Shown here piece after piece: positions 1 to 8,328 of a stretch of DNA of 35,045 bases. The DNA is from a virus: the IMG/VR virus record IMGVR_UViG_3300037961_001845, positions 1 through 35,045 of that record, one strand, 5' to 3'. Under the pieces are notes generated by a model. The model had not been told where the DNA came from. It worked only from the letters and a program-made list of their open reading frames with translations, and searched no databases. Within the stretch, counting starts at the first letter, position 1; each line of letters begins with the position of its first letter. A program made the translations under genes and the position numbers.

Positions 1-509
1 CTCAAATCAGCCGCACCTGCGGTTTCAATTCCTTTGTATTGATAAGTAAAGTTTCTTGAACCACCAAGAGATAAATTGGTTTGTTTCATTTCAACTTCGG
101 TAGTAGGGAAAGTAATACTTTCTGTAATTCCTAACCATGTATCAGCAAGAAGGGTCTTTTTTGCACCAACGGCAGGAGCAGGACATGGCGCACCATAACT
201 ATCAATAACGAAGTAATCTCCGCTACTAATCGTTGTTGAGGGAGTAAAGGTAATCGTAGTAGCAGTATTTCCAGTAATTCTGTGAGTAGAGACATAAGCA
301 TTTCCGCCAGTATATTTCTTAAAAATACAACCAATATACAGATTATTGACTAATTTAAAATCAGTTCCAAATTCTGTTCCTGATGCGGTGCTAGCGGTTA
401 CTGTGGTTAATGTTCCACTAGTCTCTGAAATTGGAAAATAAATATCCAATTCTGGAATTTTAGTAATACTTGCTCCGCTTCCTAAAAATATATCTGTGTT
501 TTCTGCCAT
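1..509 (-). CDS. Major tail (tube) protein, 3' end cut by window edge
   Basis: The first 169 codons are visible and the frame stays open to the left edge. The start is the ATG at 507-509, behind a GGGGGAG ribosome binding site. The sequence is rich in Ser, Thr, Gly and alternating beta-strand patterns, with a segment near residues 60-105 alternating TTI/TFT strands. This is typical of tail tube proteins of long-tailed viruses. It follows directly the putative tail terminator gene (537-1049), which is where the tube protein sits in siphovirus and myovirus gene order. I see no diagnostic motif, so the call rests on position and composition. It could instead be another tail-surface protein. Confidence 0.55.
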   Translation of the reverse strand, partial: MAENTDIFLGSGASITKIPELDIYFPISETSGTLTTVTASTASGTEFGTDFKLVNNLYIGCIFKKYTGGNAYVSTHRITGNTATTITFTPSTTISSGDYFVIDSYGAPCPAPAVGAKKTLLADTWLGITESITFPTTEVEMKQTNLSLGGSRNFTYQYKGIETAGAADL

Positions 510-536
510 ACTAACTCCCCCTTCCTAACAAACTTA

Positions 537-1049
537 CTAGGGAATACTTAATGCAAATCTTTTCGCTTCTAATGATACTTTATATCCAAATAAACGCTTT
601 GCTCTATCATTTGATTCGCTTCTTGCGCCAACAAATAATTGATTGAATCTTGAGCCATCACTTGCGGTATAACCCTTGCGCTTACCCTCAAGAACCCTAC
701 GCAGAATCAAGTATATAGCCCTTAGCCTGTCTTTTCCGTGTGAGGCATCTGCTCCGCCTCGCTCGTCATGGAGAACCCGAATATGAAGGGTGAAGGAATA
801 AGTTTCATTTCTTACATCATAATGAATTGTTGGATATGTAATTGATTGTGAATCCTCAAAAACAACGATTGTTGCGGGCGTTCTGCTCAAATCAACACGA
901 ACACCTTTGTTAGCAGACAATGTTCTAATATCAATAAAATCTGGCGTAACGGCGTGGTCTGAACTAATCTCTCCTGCACTTACAAGAGCAGTAGCATTAG
1001 ACGACCAATTGTTTGATAACAAATCTAAGAGAAGAGAGACTTCATCCAT
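537..1049 (-). CDS. Putative tail terminator / tail completion protein
   Basis: A 170-aa protein starting at ATG 1047-1049 with a strong GGAGGTG ribosome binding site. After about 60 residues it shows a strand pattern (SYTFTLHIRVLH-like, near residues 85-95) followed by a long helix (DRLRAIYLILRRVLEGKRK, near 107-125) and a final strand. This strand-helix-strand order matches tail terminator proteins, which form a ring capping the tail tube at the neck. It lies between neck-region genes and the probable tail tube gene, the usual position for that role. Its start overlaps the end of the 71-aa gene upstream by 25 bases. The assignment is from architecture and synteny only. Confidence 0.45.
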   Translation of the reverse strand: MDEVSLLLDLLSNNWSSNATALVSAGEISSDHAVTPDFIDIRTLSANKGVRVDLSRTPATIVVFEDSQSITYPTIHYDVRNETYSFTLHIRVLHDERGGADASHGKDRLRAIYLILRRVLEGKRKGYTASDGSRFNQLFVGARSESNDRAKRLFGYKVSLEAKRFALSIP

Positions 1050-1240
1050 CTTTCCACCTCCGAGTTAATTTGTTTTTCAATTGTTTTTTGATATTCTTCT
1101 AAAGCAAACTTCATTACTTCATCATCACTAAAACCAATATCAATTCCTAATGATTCCGAAACTGCTTGCATGGCTAATTGTCTTTCCTTTTGAATAGTCA
1201 ATAACTGGTCAAATGCAGAAAGGTCAATCTTGATTGCCAC
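1025..1240 (-). CDS. Small helical neck-region protein, unknown
   Basis: A 71-aa protein beginning with GTG at 1238-1240 after a GTGATATT sequence that also precedes other starts in the window. It is almost wholly alpha-helical by eye: DLSAFDQLLTIQKERQLAMQ, then a short acidic turn, then a second helix ending in RWMKSLFS. I recognise no family. Its place between the 144-aa tagged protein and the putative tail terminator suggests a neck or tail-joining accessory protein. It could also be a small assembly chaperone. Confidence 0.6.
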   Translation of the reverse strand: MAIKIDLSAFDQLLTIQKERQLAMQAVSESLGIDIGFSDDEVMKFALEEYQKTIEKQINSEVERWMKSLFS

Positions 1241-1244
1241 AATA

Positions 1245-1679
1245 TCACACTCTATTCAGAAGTTCTCCCAATCCGTCTCTAACTTCCGCCATTTTTTCTT
1301 TGACATTAGGTAGCCTCATAAAGTCTCTACTATATTCAATGCTTAATTCCGAGTCCGTAGTATCAAAGAATAAATCATTAATATGTCCATCCTCAGTTCC
1401 TGCAATAAAACAAGAGGCAAAAAGAAGAGACTCATACATTTGTCCATCGCCATACTCAAATTCATATTTAAAAGCAAGGTCGCTAACTGCCGCCATTTCA
1501 GGAGAAGTTAAAGAAGTTCCCATAATATCAACTAAATAATTTCCAAACCTATGCGCTCCTGCTTCATATTTCTTTTTGAACATTTTTACGACAATATCTT
1601 CAATAATATCTTCAATTTGAAAAACGAACCTTTCTATATCATCTTCTGTAAATTCACTTTTAATAATGTCTTTCCACAT
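1245..1679 (-). CDS. Tagged neck-region protein (MWKDIIK N-terminus), unknown
   Basis: A 144-aa protein whose N-terminus MWKDIIKS is a short version of the Trp tag found on many proteins in the window. The start ATG (1677-1679) immediately follows the stop of the upstream gene, which begins MWEDIIK. The body is mixed helix and strand: an amphipathic helix at about residues 14-40, then a central region rich in Phe and Tyr, and an acidic C-terminal half. No catalytic motif is seen. Synteny suggests a neck or head-completion protein; sequence alone does not tell. Confidence 0.6.
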   Translation of the reverse strand: MWKDIIKSEFTEDDIERFVFQIEDIIEDIVVKMFKKKYEAGAHRFGNYLVDIMGTSLTSPEMAAVSDLAFKYEFEYGDGQMYESLLFASCFIAGTEDGHINDLFFDTTDSELSIEYSRDFMRLPNVKEKMAEVRDGLGELLNRV

Positions 1680-2357
1680 TTATTCCTGCCCCCTCAAAGA
1701 GTCTTTCCAATCTTCTCTATCTTTCATCCTCTCATCCTGATTCAAGGCTTCTTCAGCAGTAATGTTCTTTCCTGTATTTGGGTCGTAAGCCATAGGAAAC
1801 ATCGGCTCATACATATCTCTTCCTTCTGCTTCTCCAAACTTTTCAATTAATTTTTTATGAACATCGTCAATTAACGCTTCAGCCCAAGCATCTTCTTGCT
1901 TACAATAAAGACCAAATGTAGCCTTGTCGTAATCATATGCCCCAGCAATATACATAGGTATAGGATAAACTTCTTTATCTTCTTCTTTTAATCTATATTC
2001 TTCTCCAAATTTGTCAGCAATATCATCAATAACTTCTCCAAATCCATAATTCCACATATCATACCAATCTGCACCAGTTATTATTTTATCTGCTTCAGGA
2101 TATTCTACTACAAAACCCCTGCCTTCGTGATAACCAACTAAAGGAAAACACTCCAATACATAATTAGGGGTATAGTAATAACCTTCTAAAGAAGAACCAC
2201 CAGCACCATCTGTTAAATCATAAGGATGTTTTCCTTCTTTTGCTTCTATTTTATCAAGAACCTCCCTTATTAAGGGATTCATAAATTCAATAATTTTTTG
2301 CTTTGCACGAAATGGGGGAACTTTAACCTCTCTATTTTTGATTATATCTTCCCACAT
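1680..2357 (-). CDS. Tagged 225-aa protein (MWEDIIK N-terminus), unknown
   Basis: I place the start at ATG 2355-2357, three codons inside a longer frame that opens with TTG, because this puts MWEDIIKN at the very N-terminus, as in the next gene (MWKDIIKS). The protein is rich in Tyr, Asp and Glu, with stretches such as GSSLEGYYYTPNYVLE and MYIAGAYDYDKATFGLYC. It has no recognisable catalytic site. The two tandem tagged genes sit between the head-tail connector and the tail genes. The role may be in the neck, or it may be packaged cargo; I cannot separate these. Confidence 0.6.
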   Translation of the reverse strand: MWEDIIKNREVKVPPFRAKQKIIEFMNPLIREVLDKIEAKEGKHPYDLTDGAGGSSLEGYYYTPNYVLECFPLVGYHEGRGFVVEYPEADKIITGADWYDMWNYGFGEVIDDIADKFGEEYRLKEEDKEVYPIPMYIAGAYDYDKATFGLYCKQEDAWAEALIDDVHKKLIEKFGEAEGRDMYEPMFPMAYDPNTGKNITAEEALNQDERMKDREDWKDSLRGQE

Positions 2358-2362
2358 AATAA

Positions 2363-3673
2363 TCAATCCAAGAAATACACAATGTCGCCTTTGCCTTTCA
2401 AAATATCCATAGCCTCTTTACGAAGAATATCATATTTTTCTTTTGTGGAAATATTACCACCCGATTCTGTAATTAAAATACTTTGGTCGTCATGTCGGAT
2501 AATTTCCGATGCGGCTAATTTTGTTGTGGCTTCGTGAATTGCAGATGGGACTCTATTATCACCAGCGATATAAGAAACAATAACTGAATTGTTTCTGTGA
2601 TATGGATAATCTTTCAAAAAGAAAATACGACCTTCTTCATTAATTGTCCAATAATCGCCAAGTCTTCTTAAGTCCTCTTTATCTGTAAATGCTTCTAATG
2701 TGCAAACAGTCGGAATTTCACTAGTGGTAGTAAATGTCAAATTTCCTGAAAATGCGCCACCTGTTGTAGCATGGGTTAAAACAACAGTTGTTGAATCAGT
2801 AATAGAAGCAATTGTGGCCGCAGAAGGAACATTAGCACTTCTTTCCCCACTTATTGTCATCCCTACGGCTAATTTACTAGAATCAGCAACGGTGAGATTA
2901 ACTGAGTTATTGCCCGAACAAGCCTGTTTTATGGTCGCCTTGATGGTGCAATCTGCCCCATCGTCGCCCGAAAGTAGGGATGAGAAGAGGATTTGCTTCC
3001 CGTTTGACTTGGCCTTCGCCGCATAGAAAAAGTCAGAAATAGATAAATTAGATTGAGTGAGGCTTTTTGGTGCAGTTGCACCAGTAAATTGAGACATTGA
3101 AGGAAATGATTCATTTACCAAAGAGATGATTTCTTCATTGGTTGTTTTGATACCAAAGGTATTATTAAACTCATCATTACCTAAGTCAGTTAAATCATTT
3201 TCTGCAATCATCTCAAAAGACACGCCGCTATTCGGCAATTGAAGAATAATAGAATTTAAGTCTCTAAAATTATCTAGCAGGGTAATTTTTGCTTGAGCCG
3301 ATGCAATTTCAATATACTGGCTTCCCTGCCACAAAAGAAGAGAAACAATCTTTCTTACTTTCATTTTTGCCAATTGCACAAAACCAACATGACCGCCGTA
3401 ATATGCCTTGTGTGGCAGGTGAGAAAATTCAAAGTTATGATACTCGTCCTTCGTGATAATTGGTCGGTATGAACGCTTTACCTTGTCGTCCACGATACCC
3501 TCTACTCTCTTTATGATTGACCCAATTTGAGCCAATGTCGGGTATGTGGTTGCTGAAAAAGCGGGAACCTGTAATAGATTAGCAACCTCGGTTGCATTGG
3601 TATAAAAGCCCCGACCTTGAGAATAATCTGGATTAATTTCCGTAAAATCACTAGGCGAGATTGTTTGTCCCAT
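2363..3673 (-). CDS. Head-tail connector (adaptor) protein with inserted beta domain
   Basis: A 436-aa protein from ATG 3671-3673, which directly follows the TGA of the upstream gene and has GGTGCT as a ribosome binding site. Residues of about 30-90 form a helical region (TLAQIGSIIKRVEGIVDDKV followed by a basic Arg/Tyr stretch) like gp6-type connector proteins that dock under the portal. The C-terminal helices (HEATTKLAASEIIRHDD and KYDILRKEAMDILKGKGD) fit the same family. Between them lies a beta-rich Thr/Ser/Ala segment (about residues 230-325) with the pattern VNLTVADSSKLAVGMTISG, resembling small repeat domains seen on virion surfaces. Family members are normally far shorter, so the insertion is unusual. 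The connector call is moderately supported by order (MCP, then connector, then tail). Confidence 0.5.
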   Translation of the reverse strand: MGQTISPSDFTEINPDYSQGRGFYTNATEVANLLQVPAFSATTYPTLAQIGSIIKRVEGIVDDKVKRSYRPIITKDEYHNFEFSHLPHKAYYGGHVGFVQLAKMKVRKIVSLLLWQGSQYIEIASAQAKITLLDNFRDLNSIILQLPNSGVSFEMIAENDLTDLGNDEFNNTFGIKTTNEEIISLVNESFPSMSQFTGATAPKSLTQSNLSISDFFYAAKAKSNGKQILFSSLLSGDDGADCTIKATIKQACSGNNSVNLTVADSSKLAVGMTISGERSANVPSAATIASITDSTTVVLTHATTGGAFSGNLTFTTTSEIPTVCTLEAFTDKEDLRRLGDYWTINEEGRIFFLKDYPYHRNNSVIVSYIAGDNRVPSAIHEATTKLAASEIIRHDDQSILITESGGNISTKEKYDILRKEAMDILKGKGDIVYFLD

Positions 3674-3674
3674 T

Positions 3675-5357
3675 TCAAGCACCAATCATTTTTTGTAAAG
3701 CCCTAATGTTTTTCTTTAACTTATTGATATAATTAGCCATTGCTTTGTTTTGGCCTCTTCTTGCACCACTTAAGTTAAATTCACCGTGATTTGTCACTTC
3801 AAAGTCTACTTCAACAATAGAGTTTTTAAATGCATCAATTAAGCCATCTTTCGGAATAGGAACCATTGAAACCTTTTCTGCTCCAAAATCTCCAGCAGTT
3901 CTTGTTTTAAAACTTCTTTTAGTTTGACCTTCGGCATCTTTTGTCTCATCAAATTCAAATACAGAAATTTCGGATTTGTAGTCTCGTTTTTCATCTTGAG
4001 TAAGATTTCTATATTCTTCTTCCGAAATAAAAATCTTGCTTCCGTCTTTATTTCTTTTAGTTTTATGACTAAATGCTTTTTGAGACTGTTCTTCAATTTG
4101 TTCAGGAGTTAAACTTTTACCACCAAAATCTTCAAGATTTTTAATTGCCTCAAGAGCCATCTCTCTATATGTTTGTTCCGTCTTTCTTGAGTTTTTAATG
4201 TTCGCATAACATTTTACAGAATATACAACATCGGGAACAACTAAGAATTTGTTGAGTATTCTCATAATGGCTTCTTCATTATCAATAAAGAATCCTTCAG
4301 GTGTTCCCGAACTACCGTCATATGGGAACTTAACTCTCACCACTCTATTTGATTCTGCAAAAGTATAAAAATAATACTTATCGCCTATTTGAACAATATC
4401 TTCTTCTCTCATCAAATCTGTTCTGTTTAAATCTAATCTAGCGGCTGAAATAACAACAACATTCAAATCTTCGGTAAGATTCGTTGGCATAGGCATTTGT
4501 TGTCCAACTTGCTCAAAAGTTTGATTACCGTCTTCATCTTCTACTAATTCCATCTCAGTAAGAGTATTTTTACTTTCAAGTTCTCCCGAAATTTGCTCAA
4601 TATGCTTTTCGGGCAAATCAAAAGAATAGTCAAAGGTTTCTTTACCTATGTTTGACTTGGAGTTTCTTTCTCTAAAAGCGGCCTCTTGTCCTGTTTGTTC
4701 TAGAATAAAATCAGTCTTTGCAGCAATCAAAGCCCCTTCATCAAAAGAAGGAAATTTTGCTTCCATATGTGCTTTTAGTCCACTCATATCAGATTGAAAA
4801 CCATAAGTGTATTTTCCTTCCTGCCCGACCCCTTTATGTTGCCGAATAACAATATCATAATCAACATCAAAAGCATCTTCGCCTTTTCTTGTTTTAAGTT
4901 TATTTTTAGCATACCAAGATTCAAAATCAAAATCAGGTAATTTAGTGACTCCGCCTTCAATAAAAGAAACATCTGTTCCTCTAAGCCTACCTAAAACCCT
5001 GTTATTAGATAAGTCTTTTAATTTCTTATCTTTAATAAACTCTAAATTTGCAGTATTCGGTTTAGGTTTCTCTCCCTGCCTTCTTCGCAGTTCGGAAAAT
5101 CTACTCCAAGCCTTAGCATCCTTCTTTAATTCTTCTTCTAAAGACTCATCTAAAACTTTTCCTAATATAGCACTTAACTCTTCATCTAGTTTTTGTGCAT
5201 TAACTTCGCTTTCTTCTACACTTTCTCTAGCAATTCTTAATTTATTACGAAAAGACTTTTGTCCTTCTGTAATATAGTCTCTCATTTGAGAGAAAATATA
5301 ATCTTTAGATTTGGGTAGAGAAAGAGTTTGATTACCCCATCTAAAACTAACAGACAT
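3675..5357 (-). CDS. 560-aa structural-module protein, unknown
   Basis: This protein starts at ATG 5355-5357. The first 120 residues are highly charged and helical, likely coiled coil (ESEVNAQKLDEELSAILGK region). A central mixed domain follows with strands such as DLNVVVISAARLDLN and KYYFYTFAESNRVVRVKFPY, then a Lys/Glu-rich helical region and a basic C-terminus ending KKNIRALQKMIGA. It lies between the 216-aa helical protein and the connector. No enzymatic motif and no N-terminal Trp tag are present. It is plausibly a minor head or neck protein, but I do not recognise the family. Confidence 0.6.
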   Translation of the reverse strand: MSVSFRWGNQTLSLPKSKDYIFSQMRDYITEGQKSFRNKLRIARESVEESEVNAQKLDEELSAILGKVLDESLEEELKKDAKAWSRFSELRRRQGEKPKPNTANLEFIKDKKLKDLSNNRVLGRLRGTDVSFIEGGVTKLPDFDFESWYAKNKLKTRKGEDAFDVDYDIVIRQHKGVGQEGKYTYGFQSDMSGLKAHMEAKFPSFDEGALIAAKTDFILEQTGQEAAFRERNSKSNIGKETFDYSFDLPEKHIEQISGELESKNTLTEMELVEDEDGNQTFEQVGQQMPMPTNLTEDLNVVVISAARLDLNRTDLMREEDIVQIGDKYYFYTFAESNRVVRVKFPYDGSSGTPEGFFIDNEEAIMRILNKFLVVPDVVYSVKCYANIKNSRKTEQTYREMALEAIKNLEDFGGKSLTPEQIEEQSQKAFSHKTKRNKDGSKIFISEEEYRNLTQDEKRDYKSEISVFEFDETKDAEGQTKRSFKTRTAGDFGAEKVSMVPIPKDGLIDAFKNSIVEVDFEVTNHGEFNLSGARRGQNKAMANYINKLKKNIRALQKMIGA

Positions 5358-5367
5358 TTAATTCACC

Positions 5368-6018
5368 TCACATTAACCATTTTGCCCAAGCCGCACCTTT
5401 TTGAATTGCTGCCCCTAAATGTAATCCACTTGAAGGAGGCTCATAACTCATTTGACCTTGAGCATCAATCCAATAAGGCCGTCCATAGCCGTCTGTTCCA
5501 CTTGGAGGAATAGGATAACCTGAGCCATTATTCATAGCACCTTGCATTTGTTGATATTGCTGAGTATTTCCAGTAACATTGGCTAAAGCCATTCCTGCTG
5601 ATGGTTGTTGCATACCTCCACCACTAAAGCCTTGTGATTCAAGATATTGCTGTTTAGCCATCTTTCTTTGCATAACAACCTCAGTATTGATTGCAGATTG
5701 CAATAACTTTTGAATATCTAAATCAATGTTTTCTTGAGTAATTCTTTCATATTCACGAAGAGCATCTCGGTTCACCGTAAGATTGCTACCATTAGAGTCA
5801 AAACTCAACTTAGCAAGCATTTGAGAAACAACTCTTTCAACAACATCTTCCATCAACTTTTCAAGAGCAACTAAGAATTGTTCTCCGTGATATTGAAAGA
5901 ACTCTTCAACATGGTTTTCCTGTAATGAAAGTAAATTATTCACCGTTTTAAACTGTGTATCGCTTTGTGCTTGAACTGCACCTAACACGGTGCTGTTGCT
6001 TGTTCCTAATAATCCCAC
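5368..6018 (-). CDS. 216-aa helical protein with Gly/Gln/Pro-rich tail, unknown
   Basis: Residues 10-110 look like long amphipathic helices (NNLLSLQENHVEEFFQYHGE, then FLVALEKLMEDVVERVVSQM). Residues from about 120 are low-complexity, rich in Gln, Gly, Ser, Pro and Met. The C-terminus ends AAWAKWLM. The pattern suggests an oligomeric structural or assembly protein with a flexible tail. It is separated by two bases from the upstream zinc-site protein, and is probably cotranslated with it. No homologue is recognised. Confidence 0.6.
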   Translation of the reverse strand: MGLLGTSNSTVLGAVQAQSDTQFKTVNNLLSLQENHVEEFFQYHGEQFLVALEKLMEDVVERVVSQMLAKLSFDSNGSNLTVNRDALREYERITQENIDLDIQKLLQSAINTEVVMQRKMAKQQYLESQGFSGGGMQQPSAGMALANVTGNTQQYQQMQGAMNNGSGYPIPPSGTDGYGRPYWIDAQGQMSYEPPSSGLHLGAAIQKGAAWAKWLM

Positions 6019-6020
6019 TT

Positions 6021-6689
6021 CTATTCCTCCTTAATTTTCTCTTCTTCGGGTAATTCGTTCTGCGCTTGGACACCGTTCTTTAACATCAAATGGTTTAACC
6101 GTTCTGTCATAATGTTCATTTCTGCAATCAAGCGAATGACTTCATCGGTGGCCGTCTTTGTGTCTGCTAAGGCGGGTGGGGTTATAAACCAACCTGCCGC
6201 CGTAAGGGACATAACATCATCCTTCGTTAATGTCTTAATTGGGCCACTTTTAAGCATTTTAGGCATTCGTGGTTTAAAGGCACTAAATTCAAGTCCATGT
6301 TTATCTGCAAGAATTTGTTGTTGTAGCATTTCTAATTGCATATACATAGAAGCGTGTTTAGGACAATAAGTTCCCATTAGAGGCCGTCCTTTGACTACGC
6401 CATCTAAAGGCATAGGTGGACGCATATAATCTCCTTGTTCCCAAATGTGATGAAAACCACAGACAACACATCTGTCTTTGAGATTAAATTTCTTTCCATA
6501 CTTAATGCCTAAAAACTTCTTTGGTTCTGCTCTTAAAACCAATTTAAGTTCTTTTAGTTGAGTCTTCGGCTTATACGAAATAAACTTGTATTCTTGCACA
6601 ACACCGCTTGCTCTTGCCTGTTGAAGTGGCGAGAGAGCAGGGTTAAATTGTTGTGGTGCGTTTTGTCCTATAATGTTGTTTTGATACAT
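6021..6689 (-). CDS. Putative zinc-binding protein (CxxC...CxxH), unknown
   Basis: A 222-aa protein from ATG 6687-6689, chosen over a TTG three codons upstream. It carries C74-V-V-C77 followed by HH at 80-81, and C109-P-K-H112, a probable zinc-binding site joined by a Pro/Met/Gly-rich loop. The N-terminal 40 residues are Gln/Asn/Pro-rich and likely disordered. The C-terminus is acidic and helical. It is the gene immediately after the small GTPase and four bases from its stop, so it may be a partner of that GTPase or a structural component. Function is not recognised. Confidence 0.6.
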   Translation of the reverse strand: MYQNNIIGQNAPQQFNPALSPLQQARASGVVQEYKFISYKPKTQLKELKLVLRAEPKKFLGIKYGKKFNLKDRCVVCGFHHIWEQGDYMRPPMPLDGVVKGRPLMGTYCPKHASMYMQLEMLQQQILADKHGLEFSAFKPRMPKMLKSGPIKTLTKDDVMSLTAAGWFITPPALADTKTATDEVIRLIAEMNIMTERLNHLMLKNGVQAQNELPEEEKIKEE

Positions 6690-6694
6690 AGCAA

Positions 6695-7363
6695 TCAATA
6701 ATCCTTTATCATTGTAGTGATTCCTCTATAAACCATTTCGGGGTCAGACTTTGCAGATACAATATACTTGAAACAGGGTATTCCTTTATCATTTAACTTT
6801 CTCATGCCGTATTTAAATGGTTCAAAAATTTCGTGTTTGTCAATAGATTGTCCTTCTTCTAATGGGTATTTCTTTCCCCATATATCATATTTATTTGCCC
6901 AAATACCTACTGCCATTGGATAATCCGAATCTCTTTTCTTTTTTCCATTTGACCATGTGCTTGAAATAATTGAATCCACTAAAAATTTCCATGCTAATTG
7001 GTGGTCTAGGTTTGCTTCACTATCTAAATGTCGGTGGTCAATCATAAAAATAACATATTTGACTCTTCTATTTTGCATATCCTTTTCCCATTCTTTCCAG
7101 TAAATTGCTTCTCCACCAATATCTGCGCTTCTTACTGTATGTGAGTCTCCGTCTATTTTGACATTCTTTCTCGTTGCTCTATGTCTCCCAACGGTTCTTT
7201 GTTGTATTTGCGGAACTTCTCCTCTCGTTCTCAATTGATGACTAAGTGTTGTTTTACCAACCATTGTTGCTCCATAAACTCCAAAATTTATTGCATGAAC
7301 TTTTTTGTAAAATCCTATGATTGCTTCACCGACAAGAATAGCAAAGCCTGTCATTAATGACAT
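6695..7363 (-). CDS. Arf/Ras-like small GTPase with N-terminal membrane segment
   Basis: All five G motifs can be read in this 222-aa protein: P-loop GATMVGKT (30-37), a Thr-containing switch I region (about 57), DIGG (81-84) in the place of the DxGG motif of Arf-like GTPases, NKYD (157-160) and SAKSD near the C-terminus as G5. Residues 3-18 (LMTGFAILVGEAIIGF) are hydrophobic and likely a membrane anchor. I start at ATG 7361-7363, which overlaps the stop of the upstream gene as TAATG and has a GGTGGGGG ribosome binding site; a GTG four codons earlier is the alternative. GTP binding is well supported. The role is unknown, and such a GTPase between capsid and neck genes is unusual. The two upstream genes also encode membrane proteins, which suggests a joint function. 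Confidence 0.8.
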   Translation of the reverse strand: MSLMTGFAILVGEAIIGFYKKVHAINFGVYGATMVGKTTLSHQLRTRGEVPQIQQRTVGRHRATRKNVKIDGDSHTVRSADIGGEAIYWKEWEKDMQNRRVKYVIFMIDHRHLDSEANLDHQLAWKFLVDSIISSTWSNGKKKRDSDYPMAVGIWANKYDIWGKKYPLEEGQSIDKHEIFEPFKYGMRKLNDKGIPCFKYIVSAKSDPEMVYRGITTMIKDY

Positions 7364-7581
7364 TAATGCCCCCACCCGTTTAACAAAGTGTCAAACAGGA
7401 AACCCATGATGTTTATATCAAAAACACCAAGAATGTTTCCAACAAGGAAACCAGAAAGACCAGCACAAAAGCCCCAAAACCATGCTCGCATTTTCAAAAA
7501 GAAAATGTCAGCAGAATGCGCTCTTTGTTGATTATAAGCGTAGTCCGAATCGGAAAAGCCCATTATGTCTCCAAAGACCAT
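7363..7581 (-). CDS. Small membrane protein next to GTPase
   Basis: A 72-aa protein from ATG 7579-7581 with a GGCGGTGAAAG ribosome binding site. After a polar N-terminus (SDSDYAYNQQRAHS) it has a hydrophobic stretch from about residue 34 to 68 (FWGFCAGLSGFLVGNILGVF, then IMGFLFDTLL), enough for one or two membrane passes. Its TAA stop shares bases with the GTPase start, so the two are probably translationally coupled. Possible roles are a membrane anchor for the GTPase or a virion membrane or channel component. A holin-like role is possible but its position in the head module argues against it. Confidence 0.6.
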   Translation of the reverse strand: MVFGDIMGFSDSDYAYNQQRAHSADIFFLKMRAWFWGFCAGLSGFLVGNILGVFDINIMGFLFDTLLNGWGH

Positions 7582-7592
7582 TCTTTCACCGC

Positions 7593-7976
7593 CTATTGTA
7601 GTGCGGCTAAGAACTCATTACCTACGCTATTTTCTTCTTCCTGCTGAATAGGTTGATAGAAAGTAGTGTTGTATTGCTTTGCGCTTTCACGCATCTTTTG
7701 TCTTTGTTGTTCGTCCCTAGCCTTTCTTTCCCAGTAAGCCGCAATTTTACGGTCTAAGAGCCAAAGTTCAATTCTATCATTAAGGGATAAATCAAAGATA
7801 GCCTTCATTACCATGATTGCTCCGATTGTTCCCAAGCCAAACAAAACAGAATGCGCTAATGGGCCATATGGAAAATTCATTCCAAATGCCGCATATGCCC
7901 AAACATTTGTTCCGCTTAACGCACCAACAAATAGAATTGTCATAATTAGACGAGTATCTTGACTTAATGCTGCCAT
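7593..7976 (-). CDS. Two-pass membrane protein with charged C-terminal tail
   Basis: A 127-aa protein with two clear hydrophobic segments, about residues 10-30 (IMTILFVGALSGTNVWAYAA) and 42-62 (AHSVLFGLGTIGAIMVMKAI). A charged helix follows, RKIAAYWERKARDEQQRQKM (about 75-95), and an acidic tail. The start ATG 7974-7976 follows a GAGGTGATT ribosome binding site. It is the first of three consecutive membrane-associated products (this one, the 72-aa protein and the GTPase) within the head/neck module. I do not recognise the family; topology is predicted only by eye. Confidence 0.6.
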   Translation of the reverse strand: MAALSQDTRLIMTILFVGALSGTNVWAYAAFGMNFPYGPLAHSVLFGLGTIGAIMVMKAIFDLSLNDRIELWLLDRKIAAYWERKARDEQQRQKMRESAKQYNTTFYQPIQQEEENSVGNEFLAALQ

Positions 7977-7985
7977 TTAATCACC

Positions 7986-8267
7986 TCAAGCAAAGTGAAC
8001 GAAGGTATTTGCATTTCCGCTAGTCTCTTCATAAAAGAGTCCAACAGAACAAATAACACCATGCATATCAAATTCAACCTGTTGATTAGCCGCACCATCC
8101 AGATTAAAACGGGCTAATTCTTTACCCGTATTATCTGTTCCGTCAAATACCTTAACTTGACACGGTGCGCCACTATCGTTATTGACATGAATAGAAATTA
8201 ATTTGCACTTACCAACAAAAACCTTTCCACTAGCCGTTAAAAGACCACTACTTCTGCAACTCGGCAT
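7986..8267 (-). CDS. Small beta-rich head protein, candidate decoration protein
   Basis: A 93-aa protein built of alternating hydrophobic strands (KVFVGKCKLISIHVNND, then CQVKVFDG, then NQQVEFDMHGVICSVGLFYEE), consistent with a small beta-sandwich. It has four cysteines (C4, C21, C36, C72), which could form disulfides or just be buried. Start ATG 8265-8267 is preceded by an in-frame TGA, so it cannot extend upstream. The position two genes after the capsid protein suggests a head decoration or fibre component. This is inference from context. Confidence 0.5.
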   Translation of the reverse strand: MPSCRSSGLLTASGKVFVGKCKLISIHVNNDSGAPCQVKVFDGTDNTGKELARFNLDGAANQQVEFDMHGVICSVGLFYEETSGNANTFVHFA

Positions 8268-8328
8268 GATTCACCAACTCCGTTCAACCTGTCTATGAGG
8301 CATCACCCTCTTAACCCTATCGCTAGGA

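Noticed and set aside
131-334. 67-aa minus-strand frame
   Set aside because: It lies wholly within the tail tube gene in another frame and has an unnatural Leu-rich translation.
1234-1850. Plus-strand open frames (e.g. 1234-1539, 1551-1850) and many others through the window
   Set aside because: They lie opposite well-supported minus-strand genes, lack good ribosome binding sites and have low-complexity Ser/Phe/Leu-rich translations typical of antisense frames.
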